A stretch of 64,000 bases of DNA from Hirundichthys speculiger (taxonomy: Eukaryota; Chordata; Actinopteri; Beloniformes; Exocoetidae): positions 62,001-126,000 of the forward strand of contig JAGFBZ010003034.1 of assembly GCA_018398805.1 (NCBI GenBank), read 5' to 3'. Position 1 is the first letter of the stretch. Every line of letters begins with the position of its first letter. This document shows, one piece after another, positions 27,401 to 36,459 of the stretch. Position numbers and translations under genes: made by a program. The notes beneath the pieces are model-generated. The model was not told where the DNA came from and made no database searches. It saw only the letters and a program-made list of their open reading frames with translations.

Positions 27401-30400
27401 GGTTTGAGGTATTAAAAAGCACTGTGCTTTGTCAATTAAAATGGTTAGTGTCAATGACTTTTCCTTCAGGGTTGTATTTACCCTTCACAATGCAAGCGGT
27501 TGTCAAAGGAAATCTTTACACAGCTCACATTCATCAAGATGTTCTGTTTATTAACTTCCTGTTTGCATTTTGATCAGTTTTAATAAAGTGCATGTTGGTT
27601 TTCTTTCAGGGATTTCAGAAATATGTGGATGACTTTGATCCCTACTCCATGGTATTGTATGACTGATATTATTCACATTGCAGCCATAAAGAAAATGCAG
27701 TACATGTGCTGTAGTTTAAAAATCAGTGACACGGGCCTCCCCAGTAGCACAGTGGTTCGGGCAGGCGGCCCACGTACAGAGGCGCAGTCCTCGAGCAGCT
27801 GGTTGTGGGTTTGACTCCCGGCCCAGGATGACCCTTTGCTGCACATCTGCCCCCTTTCCTGTCTCTCTCCACAAATAAAGGCCACTAATGCAAAAAAAAA
27901 AAAAAGTCAGTGACAGGTAATGAGATTTAACTGGACATGCAGATCTAATGTGTCTGCTTCTACATTAAAAATCTGTTAAAAACAATAGTTTCTAAACAAT
28001 ACAATTCATTTAGTTTTTCAAAATTACATTATCAAATCAAAATTATTTATAAAGCCCTTTTCATACCAACATAACACAAATTTCTTTAAATATCAAAAAC
28101 AGTCATGTGATGCAAGAGGAATACATTGATAAATAATTCTGGCATTAAAACTAATAATAAAGCATTAATTTATAAAGGTGAAAATGATATGACAGTGCCA
28201 CAGTTTAGCATGTAGATGAGATCTTTTGCTTTTAAGCTGCTAAGTGCTCCAACTTCTAGTGGCTCCATTAGTCAGTGGATCTAACTAGCAGGTCCTTCAG
28301 TTTATTCTCACAGTGCTACACGACAACTACATGACAGCTCATTTATTTCAGTCTTTACTTTTTTAGGTGATGGCAGCTTTCTAAGTGTGGGTGTGGGTTA
28401 AAGATTTTCATAGTGTTAAGTTCCCAATCTCATGAAAATTATTTACTCGTCACACATCACCATGGAGCTGACAGTTCCAGTCTCTAGTTGCCGCGGTAAC
28501 CCACTTGCTTATTTCCAATGGCAAATGTGTTGTTGTCATAACAACAAATTATATAAATATATAATTTTCTCTCTTTTGAAGCAACTATAATTGCTTTAAA
28601 TTAGAGATGAGTGTATTTTTTGTAATTTGTTTTACTAGTTGCACATTTAGTTCCTGCTCACTTTGTGTCAGTCACTTTTTTGTGTTTTTATTTTATTTAA
28701 TATTACATTTATTACCTGTGATTCTCACAAAACCCCTTCAGATTAGTAGAAGTGTGGACCCAGATGGACCCTTCTGGCCAAATATTAAAAATTTGGTTAA
28801 ATAAAACAGTCACTGTTTACAATCCCTGTGTGTTCTCTTTTTGAGAATTGAGCCATTTATTACATAACCATCTTTCTTTTTGTTTAATTTAATAGTACAG
28901 TTGTACAGATTTTTTTTTTTAAACATCTTCTATCTTTTCTTAACAGTTTTCCTCGGACCAGATAGCTGGCCGGGATGTGAGGCTGCTGAGAATCAAAAAG
29001 GTTGCAACAGCTTTCAGCCACTTCTGACAGCTCAGACTGATAATGAGACAAATATCTCTGTTGTTATTTTTTAAATTAAGATATACTAAAACATGACTGA
29101 TGATGTTTCTTACTCTCTTTTTTTTGTACTCTGAAGAGTGGACAGCTTGACCTGGCTCTGGAGGGGGGAGCGGACTCTCCTTTGGGAAAGCTGGTGATAT
29201 CCTCTGTTTATGAAGGCGGTGCTGCTGATAAGCATGGTCTGTTCACTTTTATATGCTTCACCTTCATGAACCTAAGTGTGATTTGGAAAGGAGTTATTCA
29301 CCACTTAAAGTAGACTTTTAAATCTGTCTCCTGAGAGTGGAGAATAAAGTTGACACTTTTATACCATTTGCATTTATTCTTTGAGATATTTCAGATATTT
29401 TGTCCTCATTTATATGGTGAAGGGCAGACCAAGTAGAAGAAACACATCTCATGCAATTCAGCTGCATCACTCAAACAAAAGTATTATAAAAACTAAAAAT
29501 TGATGGAATACAAGAAAATAGGATTAATTCTCAGAGTTACGGTATGACAAATATATTATGAAGACGTCTCGGCATCCAGGTTATGGGTTTCTGGAGTTTT
29601 GGTATGAGAATGTGGTCCCATTGTTGCCTGACAGAGTTCCAGCTGCTGAAGAGTTCGTGGTCATCTTTGACGTATTTTTTTCGCTTAATGATGCACCAAA
29701 TGTTCTCTGTAAGTGAAAGATCTGGACTGTAGGCAGGTCAATTCAGCACCTGGACTCTTCTCTAATAAAGCCATTCTTTTTTAATAGCTGCAGTATTTGG
29801 TTTTTTATTGTCCTGCTGAAATACTCAAGACCTTCCCTGAAATAGACGTCATCTGGAGGGGAGCGTATGTTGCTCTAAAACCTTTATACACCTTTCAGCA
29901 TTCATAGTTCCTTCCAAAACAGGCACTTGTTCACCCCCATACCATCAGAGATGCTGGCTTTTGAACTGAATGCTGATAACATGCTGGAAGGTCTCCCTCC
30001 TATTTAGCTCAGAGGACACAGTGTCTGTAATTACCAACAAGAATGTCGAATTTGGACTTGTTTGACTGTAGAACACTTTCCCACTTTAAAACCATCCATT
30101 TTAAATGAGTCTTGGTTCACAGAACACAACAGAGCTTCCTGGACCATGTTCAAATATGGCTGTTTGCATGATATAGCTTTAGTTGACATCTGCAGATGGC
30201 ACGGTGGATTGTGTTTACCAACAGTGGTTTCTGGAGGTTCTGGGCCCATTCAGTAACGTCATTGATCCAATCATGCTGATGAGTGATGCAGTGTCGTCTG
30301 AGGGAAATAAGACCACAGACATCCAATAAAGATCTTCATCCTTGTCCCTTATGCACAGAAATGTTTCCAGTTTTTCTGAATCTTTTGATGATGTTATTCA

Positions 30401-32817
30401 CTGTGGATGATGAGATTTGCAAAGCCTTTGCAATCTGACATTGAGGAACATTGTTTTTAAAGTATTCCACTATCTTTTTACTCACTTTTTCACAGATTGG
30501 AGAGTCTCTGCCCATCTTTACTTCTGAGAGATTCTGCCTCTCTAAGACGTCCCTGTTTATAGCTGATCATGTTACAGACCTGATATCAATTAACTTCATT
30601 AGTTTCTAGATGTTCTCCCAGCTGAATCTTTTTCAAATTATTGTTTTTTTTTCAGCCATTTGTGCCCCTGCACCTACTTTTTTGAAACCTGCAGCATGCA
30701 ACAATTGTATTAATTTAGTGGAAAAAATTGTAACATTTTCCAGTTCAAGCATGAGTAAAATATTGGCTCATGTGATTTAAAAGTCTTTTAGTTTTCATTT
30801 TATTCAAAGTTTATAAATTTTTCAGGAATTCTGGTTTAATCTGCAGAGCTCCAAGTGTGCATTATTTACAACCCAATTTCCAAAAAAGTTGGAAAGGCAC
30901 AGTCAGTGCTGAAGAGTACAGAGAGGTTGTAGAGTAACATATGCTCGTATCCAGACAACATCTCTCAGGGAAAGCTTTGCATATTTCAGCAAGACAATTC
31001 CTAAACCACATACTGCATCCATCACAACAGCATGGCTTCACAGAAGAGTCCAGGTGCTGAACTGACCTGCCTGATCTTCTCACTTCCCAGATGTTTACAT
31101 ACAATTTTTAAAAGAAAAAGGGATGGACAACTACACAATGGTAAAAATCCATCCCCTTCCAACTTTATGGAGATTGCAACCATCAAATCTGATATGTTCT
31201 TTGTGTTCACCTGGGAATAAAATATGGGTTTATGTTATTTGAAAATCATTCTATTTTGTTTTTATTTTACATTTTACACAGCATCCCACCTTTTTTGGAA
31301 TTCGGGTTATATTTGGATTTACACTTCATTTGGTTTCTGTTTGTGTGCTGTGTTTGCAGGTGGAATAGTCCCTGGAGATGAGCTCATGGCTGTAAATGGG
31401 AAGATCCTAATCGATGCCACATTGTCTGAGGGACAGAACTCTTTGGCGCGAGCCTGGCATAGTGGAGGGGTAAGAACCCTAGTTTTAAATGAAATGCAGC
31501 GTTTTTTTTTTTCTTTCAATCTACATGACTGAAGGGTGTAATATCAGGGTGCCAATACTATCAGTGCTGATTGATTGAGCGTGCATGTTGGAGAAATTTA
31601 AAAAGCCAATGTAAATTCCTCTCACTCGCAGGACTGGATTGATGTTGTGATTGCTGTATCTCCTCCAAAAGAGTATGAAGATGAAGTGTAAGCATTTTTT
31701 TTATTATTTGTGCAAGCAAAACATTTCTGATATATTTTATATGACAACCAAAAATCTGATGAAATAATGAAGTGGATTCAGTAGTTTATGGTTTGTGTGT
31801 GCATGTATATGCAGCCCTAAGTCAGCATCAGTCAGTTCCACTGTGAACAGAAAGGTGTTTGAAGGCAGTGCAACACTGTACAGACATGGCTACCTTCTTC
31901 AGCACTAGCCCTACCTGCCCTACCTGTCCTACTACCTCACCCTCGCCCTGGTAATCGACATAGTCTTCAACCCTTTTCTTCACTGCACGTCAGCGGAATG
32001 TTTGGTGTGGCACTTTTTTTTTGTTTGGGCCCCATTTTTGTTCTTGAGGACATGTGACAGTCTCCCTGCCAAAAGAAAAAAAAATCAAAGACAACAGACT
32101 ATTTTGGTGTTTGCTGGCACCGGAAGTGTCATATTTATGTCTTACTATTATAGCTCAGCGATTTCCATGAATAGCTACCATGACTGTGACTGGACCTAGT
32201 ATATAAAGCTCTCTCTTTGATTTTTAAGTACTGCCACAAGGCATAAAATACTAGCCAGTGACACAGTGCTACTGTTTATGGCATTTACAACCAATGGTAT
32301 CAGTGGCCCATCTCATGATATATCCAGGCCCAAAGAGCCATATATAAACACATGCATGGGTGGCCCCTGTGGAATTGTCATGTGATGTCAGGTCATGGAC
32401 ACTGTAGGACTCCTGCCAGCCTTCAGCAGTTGTTCTGATTGATGTTGCCCCACTCGACTGTTACATGTTCTGAAACCTGACTTGATTCCAGGATTGGATC
32501 AGGATTGTTTTTGAGGTTAATATGATAACATATTAAAATGATATTTTTTGCATTGCATTGCATCCTGTTTAAATCTTGGTAACCTTCTATGACTAACCTT
32601 GCATGTGTATGTCAGTCTGCTGTTTATTGTGTGCAGTGAATAAAATGAGCCCAGAATAATGCTAAATATTAATTTGATGCACACATTGCATAAGATTCAT
32701 GATTATACACTAGTCTTTACTGTGTTTATTGTGTGCTTTTGTATAATATGGGTTTGACAAGAATTGTATGATATTGAGTTATTGTCCTCTTTTTTTTCCT
32801 GCAGGACATTCTTCTAG
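5805..32817 (+). CDS. ush1c: Harmonin (Usher syndrome 1C protein homologue), long b-type isoform, complete
   Basis: Coding exons: 5805-5840, 7737-7804, 11857-12000, 12120-12258, 12695-12803, 12942-12966, 13079-13136, 13235-13405 (or 13216 with a frame break), 13500-13559, 13725-13781, 16485-16627, 19459-19524, 19619-19749, 19931-19986, 20550-20714, 20956-21072, 22542-23189, 23693-23746, 23854-23982, 25333-25398, 27610-27651, 28947-29000, 29137-29236, 31360-31469, 31632-31687, 32805-32817. Splice phases agree at every junction and sum to 938 residues (human harmonin-b is about 900). Order: N-domain from [15 protein letters not shown]1 about 85-167 (GLGLSVRGG loop); PDZ2 about 206-288 (GMGISISSG); coiled coil about 290-400; second coiled coil 422-515 ([18 protein letters not shown]); Pro-rich PST region 516-731; PDZ3 about 834-925; C-terminus VTFF, a class I PDZ ligand like human LTFF. 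In the family, harmonin scaffolds cadherin-23 and Sans in hair-cell stereocilia. Confidence 0.95.
8504..10644 (+). mobile_element. 5'-truncated L1/Tx1-like LINE with open reverse transcriptase C-terminal frame
   Basis: A frame from 8511 to the TAA at 10295 is open for 594 residues. It begins at LEPLAIAIR, just upstream of the reverse transcriptase YADD box (8598-8609), then GFTINWKKS and the C-terminal Cys/His knuckle CDRC...GHLFWCC typical of L1-clade ORF2. An A/T-rich tail follows. The 16-mer aaaaggaatgtttctt flanks both sides (8488-8503 and 10645-10660), an exact target duplication. The endonuclease and most of the polymerase are missing, so it cannot be autonomous, but the intact frame and perfect duplication argue for recent insertion. 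It lies in ush1c intron 2 in the sense orientation. Confidence 0.9.
10843..11348. mobile_element. Non-autonomous hAT element (506 bp)
   Basis: Left end CAGTGGTCCCCAACCTTTT and right end GGTTGGGGACCCCTG are inverted repeats of the Charlie-like hAT type. Flanking 8-mers ctataact (10835-10842) and ctgtaact (11349-11356) match at 7 of 8. The interior has no transposase frame. It lies in ush1c intron 2, shortly downstream of the LINE. Confidence 0.85.
12834..12874. repeat. (TA)n microsatellite
   Basis: About 20 uninterrupted TA units in ush1c intron 5, starting 30 bases after the exon 12695-12803 donor. Confidence 0.95.
13216..13405 (+). other. ush1c: ush1c exon 8: start uncertain, possible one-base insertion
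   Basis: The good acceptor TGCTCCAG ends at 13215. An exon from 13216 to 13405 is 190 bases, although both neighbouring junctions are in phase 0. The first 18 bases read EKKSSV, a plausible continuation. After that the PDZ2 frame ([17 protein letters not shown]) is reached only by skipping one G at 13234/13235; without the shift a TAA is met at 13303-13305. An alternative acceptor, CGTAG ending at 13234, gives a 171-base in-frame exon but has a poor pyrimidine tract. Either the assembly carries an extra base or the downstream acceptor is used. Confidence 0.7.
13807..14114 (-). mobile_element. tRNA-derived SINE with 12-bp target duplication
   Basis: Full-length minus-strand copy. The tRNA-like head is at the right end (B-box-like GGTTCGAACC on the plus strand near 14051) and the ATCC-type tail at the left. 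The target duplication gtgttgtgtcca is exact (13795-13806 and 14115-14126). It sits about 25 bases after the donor of the ush1c exon ending at 13781. Confidence 0.9.
14115..16484. other. ush1c intron 10, right part; only simple repeats recognised
   Basis: AT-rich intron with no recognised exon or transposon. The only clear structure is the (TA)n/(CTAT)n tract at 16069-16180. Short open frames, such as one at 15978-16283, arise from that tract. Confidence 0.6.
16069..16180. repeat. Compound microsatellite (TA)n-(CTAT)n-(TA)n-(CA)n
   Basis: A long TA run to about 16116, several CTAT units to about 16150, a second TA run and a short CA run ending near 16178. It lies in ush1c intron 10. Confidence 0.95.
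17401..17441. repeat. (CA)n microsatellite
   Basis: About 20 CA units followed by a C-rich stretch, inside the piggyBac-type region. Confidence 0.95.
17512..17830. repeat. Tandem repeat, period about 122 bp, 2.5 copies
   Basis: Units start at 17512, 17634 and 17757, each opening with cttatgtgcccatcccc and a CACRTGAAC box. The first two are nearly identical through 'tgagaaccgtc'. The third diverges after about 45 bases. Confidence 0.9.
18101..18935. repeat. Direct and inverted copies of a transposase segment flanking the hairpin array
   Basis: The segment around 'atattccagtccaa' and 'tttgctctggtattcatcca' occurs at about 18101-18190 (plus), as an inverted copy at about 18281-18335, and again in direct orientation at about 18815-18930. 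The inverted and last copies enclose the hairpin array, making a large inverted repeat. Confidence 0.85.
18365..18805. repeat. Array of about five near-perfect hairpins
   Basis: Units of about 52 bases begin near 18413, 18479, 18569, 18661 and 18727. Each reads GGGAGCTGTCCRGTGCTGAA, a short centre ACGTGAATGT, and the complementary arm back to GGACAGCTCCC. Spacers of 14-40 bases contain half-units and 'agcccggagtagtg'. Arms differ by only one or two bases. Confidence 0.92.
20766..20858. repeat. A(33)-(TA)n-T(n) self-complementary tract
   Basis: About 33 A, then about 20 TA units, then a T run broken by a single G. The A and T blocks can pair around the self-complementary TA core. It begins about 50 bases after the donor of the ush1c exon ending at 20714. 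Confidence 0.95.
21441..21469. repeat. poly(A) tract
   Basis: 29 A in ush1c intron 16, next to a degenerate Tc1-like fragment. Confidence 0.95.
21540..21670 (-). pseudogene. Tc1-like transposase remnant
   Basis: The minus strand reads [18 protein letters not shown], the GGGxIMVWG-type motif of the Tc1 catalytic domain. Frames around it are broken. Immediately downstream, 21740-21800, is 'gtggataaagcggtatataa', a tail signature common in fish interspersed repeats. Confidence 0.65.
22542..23189 (+). other. ush1c: ush1c PST exon: proline-rich 216-codon exon
   Basis: This single exon, phase 0 at both ends, codes for [19 protein letters not shown] near its start, matching the conserved GGLHLHTTDLDDI of harmonin-b. 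A long Pro/Ser-rich stretch follows, including more than 20 consecutive prolines (about 22948-23012). This region distinguishes the long harmonin-b isoform; in mammals it bundles actin. The polyproline run is encoded by CCT/CCA/CCC mixtures and is probably length-variable. Confidence 0.9.
23693..23746 (+). other. ush1c: Candidate 18-codon ush1c cassette exon
   Basis: A 54-base stretch with acceptor GACATAG and donor GTAAGTC, phase 0 at both ends, reads [18 protein letters not shown]. It is open, Ser-rich like the adjacent PST region, and could be skipped without changing frame. I do not recall a matching human exon, so its use needs transcript support. Confidence 0.55.
24427..24781 (+). mobile_element. 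tRNA-derived SINE, full length, target duplication gtgtgagYgc
   Basis: The head carries an A-box-like TGGTTAGCACT and a B-box-like GGTTCGAACC. Then come 'ttgcgtgggtttcctccggg' and the 3' block 'gctgggatacgctccagcag'. Flanks gtgtgagcgc and gtgtgagtgc match at 9 of 10. It lies in ush1c intron 19, between exons 23854-23982 and 25333-25398. Confidence 0.88.
26060..26450 (-). pseudogene. Tc1-like transposase remnant (C-terminal part)
   Basis: The minus strand reads [11 protein letters not shown], followed in frame by [20 protein letters not shown], matching the SPDLxPIE...W block (third catalytic acidic residue region) of Tc1 transposases. The usual PIE is ITN here, and frames upstream are broken. 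Lies in the ush1c intron before the exon at 27610. Confidence 0.8.
27732..27906 (+). mobile_element. Second SINE family with poly(A) tail and 9-bp target duplication
   Basis: The head 'tagcacagtggttcgggc' and B-box-like 'ggtttgactccc' precede 'gaccctttgctgcacatctg', a pyrimidine-rich stretch, 'aataaaggcc' and a 13-A tail. The 9-mer tcagtgaca flanks both ends (27723-27731 and 27907-27915). It begins 80 bases after the ush1c exon 27610-27651. Confidence 0.85.
29560..30838 (-). pseudogene. Tc1/mariner-family transposase pseudogene, near full length
   Basis: On the minus strand an ATG at 30515 opens [19 protein letters not shown], with a helix-turn-helix region ([20 protein letters not shown]) as in Tc1 DNA-binding domains. 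About 320 further codons follow with several stops and shifts. Recognisable blocks are [20 protein letters not shown] and [17 protein letters not shown]. The right end at about 30822-30838 (aggaattctggttt) is a decayed terminal repeat. It fills most of the ush1c intron between exons 29137-29236 and 31360-31469. Confidence 0.8.
30869..31313. mobile_element. Tc1-like internally deleted element (about 445 bp)
   Basis: The left end CAACCCAATTTCCAAAAAAG and right end CCTTTTTTGGAATTCGGGTT are inverted repeats. The interior keeps the block 'tttcagcaagacaat', coding for the FQQDN motif of the Tc1 catalytic core, directly followed by a stop. It is a shortened relative of the neighbouring pseudogene, ending 46 bases before the next ush1c exon. 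Confidence 0.8.
31815..31908 (+). other. ush1c: Alternative ush1c terminal exon (long C-terminus)
   Basis: Acceptor ATGCAG is at 31814. Joined to the exon ending at 31687 (phase 2) it continues 31 codons to TAG at 31906-31908, ending RHGYLLQH. Human harmonin-b carries a similar alternative tail containing VHRHGFLLQL. If used, the protein has about 965 residues and loses the VTFF PDZ ligand. The canonical short terminal exon is 32805-32817. Confidence 0.75.
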
Positions 32818-33160
32818 ACTTATCAACCACCTTTGAAGGAGAAAAATAATTTACAAGATGGTCTTTTCCTTTTGCTGTTTTTTCCTGATTCAGCCACTTG
32901 TCATGTACATTAACACCATGCAGGCACTATTCATTTTCACTGTCTTGTTTTGTTAATGGATGATCCTGTCAATACGATTTAGTCATCTCCTGTAATCCGT
33001 ATCACATCTCTAAAGCCTGGAAATGCCTGACCTCAAAATGATCACGGTGATTCATTTCAAATAGTTATTGGTTTCAAGATGAACGAAGAGTTAAGACAGT
33101 CAAATGGCAATAAATACAACATCTCTATTCTGCCTTTCCAATGTCTAATAAAGGACTGCC
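32818..33160 (+). terminator. ush1c: ush1c 3' UTR and polyadenylation signals
   Basis: After the TAG at 32815-32817 there are AATAAA hexamers at 33109-33114 and 33147-33152. No further ush1c coding sequence follows. The second signal is followed at about 60 bases by a T-rich tract. Confidence 0.65.
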
Positions 33161-33379
33161 AAGACTAAAGAAATGAGAGTTTGTTGTACAAACTGACTTT
33201 CTGCTTCTCTTTTTTTTCTCTGTTCAGAGGTTGGTGATGTGCATGCACGGTCAGTGGCACAAAGAGAAAGTATTTTTTTCAGGAAAAAATACAACTTTAA
33301 ATTTAGATTTCTGTGTATTTTTTTACTTTTTACGATTGTTAAAGGTTTTTATCCTCAGTGGGATTGAAGCACATGACTG

Positions 33380-33430
33380 ATGGATGGATGGATGGATGGA
33401 TGGATGGATGGATGGATGGATTGATGGATG
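33380..33430. repeat. (GGAT)n microsatellite
   Basis: About 12 TGGA units. Tetramers of this type also form the tails of the SINEs in this window, so it could be an expanded SINE tail. Confidence 0.95.
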
Positions 33431-34110
33431 TGTTTCCACGATGTAATTCGCTTGTACATATTCAGCAAGTAGATGGACCTCTTGAAGGATCTGAGGGATT
33501 ATGGCCTTACAATGGCCATGCCAAGGGTGTACCCTACCTTTCACCTGATGCCATCTAGGATAAGCTTCAACAGACCCCTGTAAGAAACTGGTCTAATGGC
33601 TAGATTGAGGGTGAGGGTTCAACTCTGAAATTGTTAATTAAAATTAGCTTGTTTTTTTCATCTTTCTAGCCTTTTTTAAATATGCATATAAAGAAGACTA
33701 GATCATTTAACTTTATGATTCGGTTTGGTTGAAAGCATCTAAACAATATTCTAATACTATAAAAATGAGACTGTTTAGTCCTGTCTCCTTTTTGTTTCCT
33801 ATCTTTTTTTCTCTATTTCTGCAGTGATTTATTTCAATCATAAGAGGCCACACTTGTGCAATTACTGTCCACAAGGGGCAATAGTGATCCATGAATTTTG
33901 AAAAAATGGGAGAATCCTGAGGGTTTCCCTGATTCTGCTTTAGGTATACACTTGTCAAACAGGCTAAGGTCATAACTGCCTGGAGTAGTTTATTGTATTT
34001 TCTGTGGTTTCTGGTAAAGGCATATTTTTACTAGGAATGGGGGGAGGGGAAGTGCATGCGTGCTTTTCAGCATGTCCTGCTACATGCGTGGCTTTGGTGG
34101 GCAGAATCCC
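33431..34110. other. Intergenic, nothing recognised
   Basis: AT-rich sequence between ush1c and the GC-rich segment at 34.1 kb, with no convincing exon or repeat. Confidence 0.5.
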
Positions 34111-34120
34111 GCTTCACTCT

Positions 34121-34518
34121 TATATAACCGCTTCGTGGAGTCATCCACTCCCGATTCATTGTGTCGTCGCTCTGACCGTCGTGGTTGTTCCTTTGGCTTG
34201 GTGACCTCCTACCAAGGTTCATGACAGAGTCCAGAGGAGGCCTTACGACATCTGCCTCCTCTCAGACGTCTCCTCCTCCTCCTCCACCTCCTCCCTCTCG
34301 CTGAACCCGGGTTCAGCACCGCGGACAGCTCCCAGCTCGCGTTCCTGTCGTCACAGACACAAGCAGGACTGCGAGACGTCGGCGGCACTCTGGACACATG
34401 AGACGCCGTTTTCAAGGTTTCCCCGACTTTTCTTTCTTCACCGTTCAAGCGACGGATGTGACGGCACTGGAGAAGTCAGATAAACAAGGCTGGAACAATG
34501 ATCTCACGGTATAAACCG
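34121..34518 (+). promoter_or_regulatory. Candidate distal promoter and first exon, possibly of abcc8
   Basis: A TATATAA box at 34121-34127 is followed by a GC-rich stretch with a CTCCTC repeat. Near its end lies an ATG (34498) coding for MISRYKP, and then a consensus donor GTAAGT after 34518. A strong acceptor lies at 41820, 15 bases before the abcc8 start codon. Splicing the two would leave MISRYKPSPGST in frame ahead of MSLAFCG. The segment could instead be the first exon of an unrecognised gene or a non-coding leader. Confidence 0.4.
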
Positions 34519-35149
34519 GTAAGTGTTGGCTTGCGTGCCACCTGGTCAGTCACTCTGAGGGACACTTTCTTTGTGAAAACCTGTTCTACTCTACACAGTT
34601 CTTAGCTGAACACCACATGACCCAGTGTTTTTATTTTAACCACGTAGAATATCTCTTCTGAGAACACGGGGCTTCTAAGCAAACTGCATGGCTCACATTG
34701 TTTTACACACCGGAGTACGAGCACGATTTAATGATGTTAGAAGTCCATTTTAGGTCATATTTTGTTCATGGATCCACTGTATGTGGGTTGTAATAGCGTC
34801 ATATATCACCGAGGTTCTTACGGCGAAATATGCGACTGAGAAATAATGGCTGTGAGGGTGTTTGTCAAGAACACTTTGGCAGTGTTGTACCTGAACGCGT
34901 TCACTGAACGAAAGTTCACGAACTTGTTAATATTTTGTGCGAACGTGACCTGAGCGCGTTCACTTTCCCCTTCACGAGCGTAGGTGTGAACGAGTTCATT
35001 TGGGCAATTGTGAACGACGCTCTTTCAAAGTTCACGCACGTGCCAGGTTTCCAGCGAACCCCATTTAAAATGCACCACAAACGAGCCTGATATGTATCTT
35101 CGGAAAGCAATCAAACATGGCAACCTGTATGGCAAGCCGTTTTAACATA

Positions 35150-35635
35150 AAATAGTTACACTGGATATGTATTGGAGATATCCATAATTCAATTATTTCT
35201 ATCCAAAAATAACATTTAGATATCCACAGAGTAATTTCTCCTATCCACAACTGTAATTTCAGATATTCACAACATCATTCTTACTAGGACCAATGACGTC
35301 ACTTTTCCCATTCATGTGTATGGGGTTTGATATTACAGATAGTCTTAATCCATTAACAGATATCCATAACTACCAATGCAGATATCTGCAACTGATTTAC
35401 GACTATCCTTATTTCCATTTAAAGACATCTACAACATAATTTTGACTAGTCGCAATTCCAATTCTAGATATCTGCTTTTGTATATCAAGATATCTTAAAC
35501 TGAATTTTACCTAGCCAGAATAATGTTGTTGATATCTTGAATTGGAATTACGACTAGTCGAAATTAAGTTGTCGATATCTCTAACTGGAATTATGGATAG
35601 TCATAATTCATATGGAGATATTATAATGGGGGAAA
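35150..35635. repeat. GATATC-phased array, about 43-bp spacing
   Basis: About eleven boxes of GATATC or one-mismatch variants recur, mostly about 43 or about 22 bases apart, alternating with CTATCC, CTAGTCG or CTAGCC boxes and AATTCCAATT-like stretches. The two ends are inverted relative to each other ('ggagatatccataattcaat' at the left, 'ggaattatggatagtcataa' near the right). It is nested in the hAT at 34880-36451. Confidence 0.75.
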
Positions 35636-35725
35636 AAACATTTGCACCTTAAATACCTGTTTTCGTCTTATAATAAAGATCATTTAGCAGCAAGTTTTTC
35701 CTCATATTTTTAATATACTGTAGAG

Positions 35726-36111
35726 CAGTGATTCTCAAAGTGTGGGCCACGGCCCCCTGGTGGGCCGTTGTGGGACTGCAGTTGGGCTGTGAGAGGTCAT
35801 TAAAATTAAACAAATGTGTTTTAAATCCTCAATCTTTTTTAAATATGATTTTAATTACTGTAAAATATTCATGACATGATTAAAAAACATTAAGAAGTAA
35901 TAAAACAAACCAGTTAAGTGTTATTCTACTGTCATCTTAACTTAATATGACAAGTGTCGCCTTATTTGTTACCTTATTCCTTACATTAATATTGGATCAT
36001 GGTTCCTTGTCCTCCATGTTGATTACAATTGTGATTAAAGGTTTCGGTGGGCTGCAGAGATTTTTCACATTTCAAATTGGGCCTTGGTATTCTAAAGTTT
36101 GGGAATAGCTG
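35726..36111. mobile_element. hAT MITE, 386 bp, exact 8-bp target duplication ctgtagag
   Basis: Ends CAGTGATTCTCAAAGTGTGG and TTTGGGAATAGCTG, with ctgtagag at 35718-35725 and 36112-36119. It is the same family as 2503-2906, in opposite orientation. Confidence 0.85.
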
Positions 36112-36459
36112 CTGTAGAGCGAAGCTGAAAGGGAAATTATAGTTTTACATGGGCTGTCCCTTCAATGCTAATGTGAACCCTTGTTGGTTTAGGATTCCGA
36201 ATTGGACCAGTAGTTTTCGACAGTTAAAATGGATAAAATAATTGCTGTTTGTGGTGGTGTAGAATATGGGCAGTGGCAATCAATTTGACAAATAACTGCT
36301 TGCAGCAACATTAAAAAAGAATTTAAAAAAAAGAACTAAAAATGAACTGTTTAGTTCATTTTTTGAAATGGTGAACTGAACTAGTTCATTTTAATTTCTA
36401 TAAACTATGAACTTCACTAGTTTGTGTAGAAAGTGAACTTGCCCAACACTGCACTTTGG

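Larger units (their letters stand above)
34880..36451. mobile_element. hAT-like element with exact 8-bp target duplication cactttgg, carrying nested repeats
   Basis: The left end begins CAGTGTTGTACC and the right end is GGCCCAACACTG-like (gcccaacactg), with aagttcac and gttcact motifs inside both. The 8-mer cactttgg flanks exactly (34872-34879 and 36452-36459). Inside lie the GATATC array (about 35150-35635) and a second hAT (35726-36111). No transposase frame was found. Confidence 0.85.

Noticed and set aside
34209..34448. Minus-strand 79-codon frame in the GC-rich segment at 34 kb
   Set aside because: Arg-rich because it is antisense to a CTCCTC repeat; the plus-strand donor and TATA box give a better reading.
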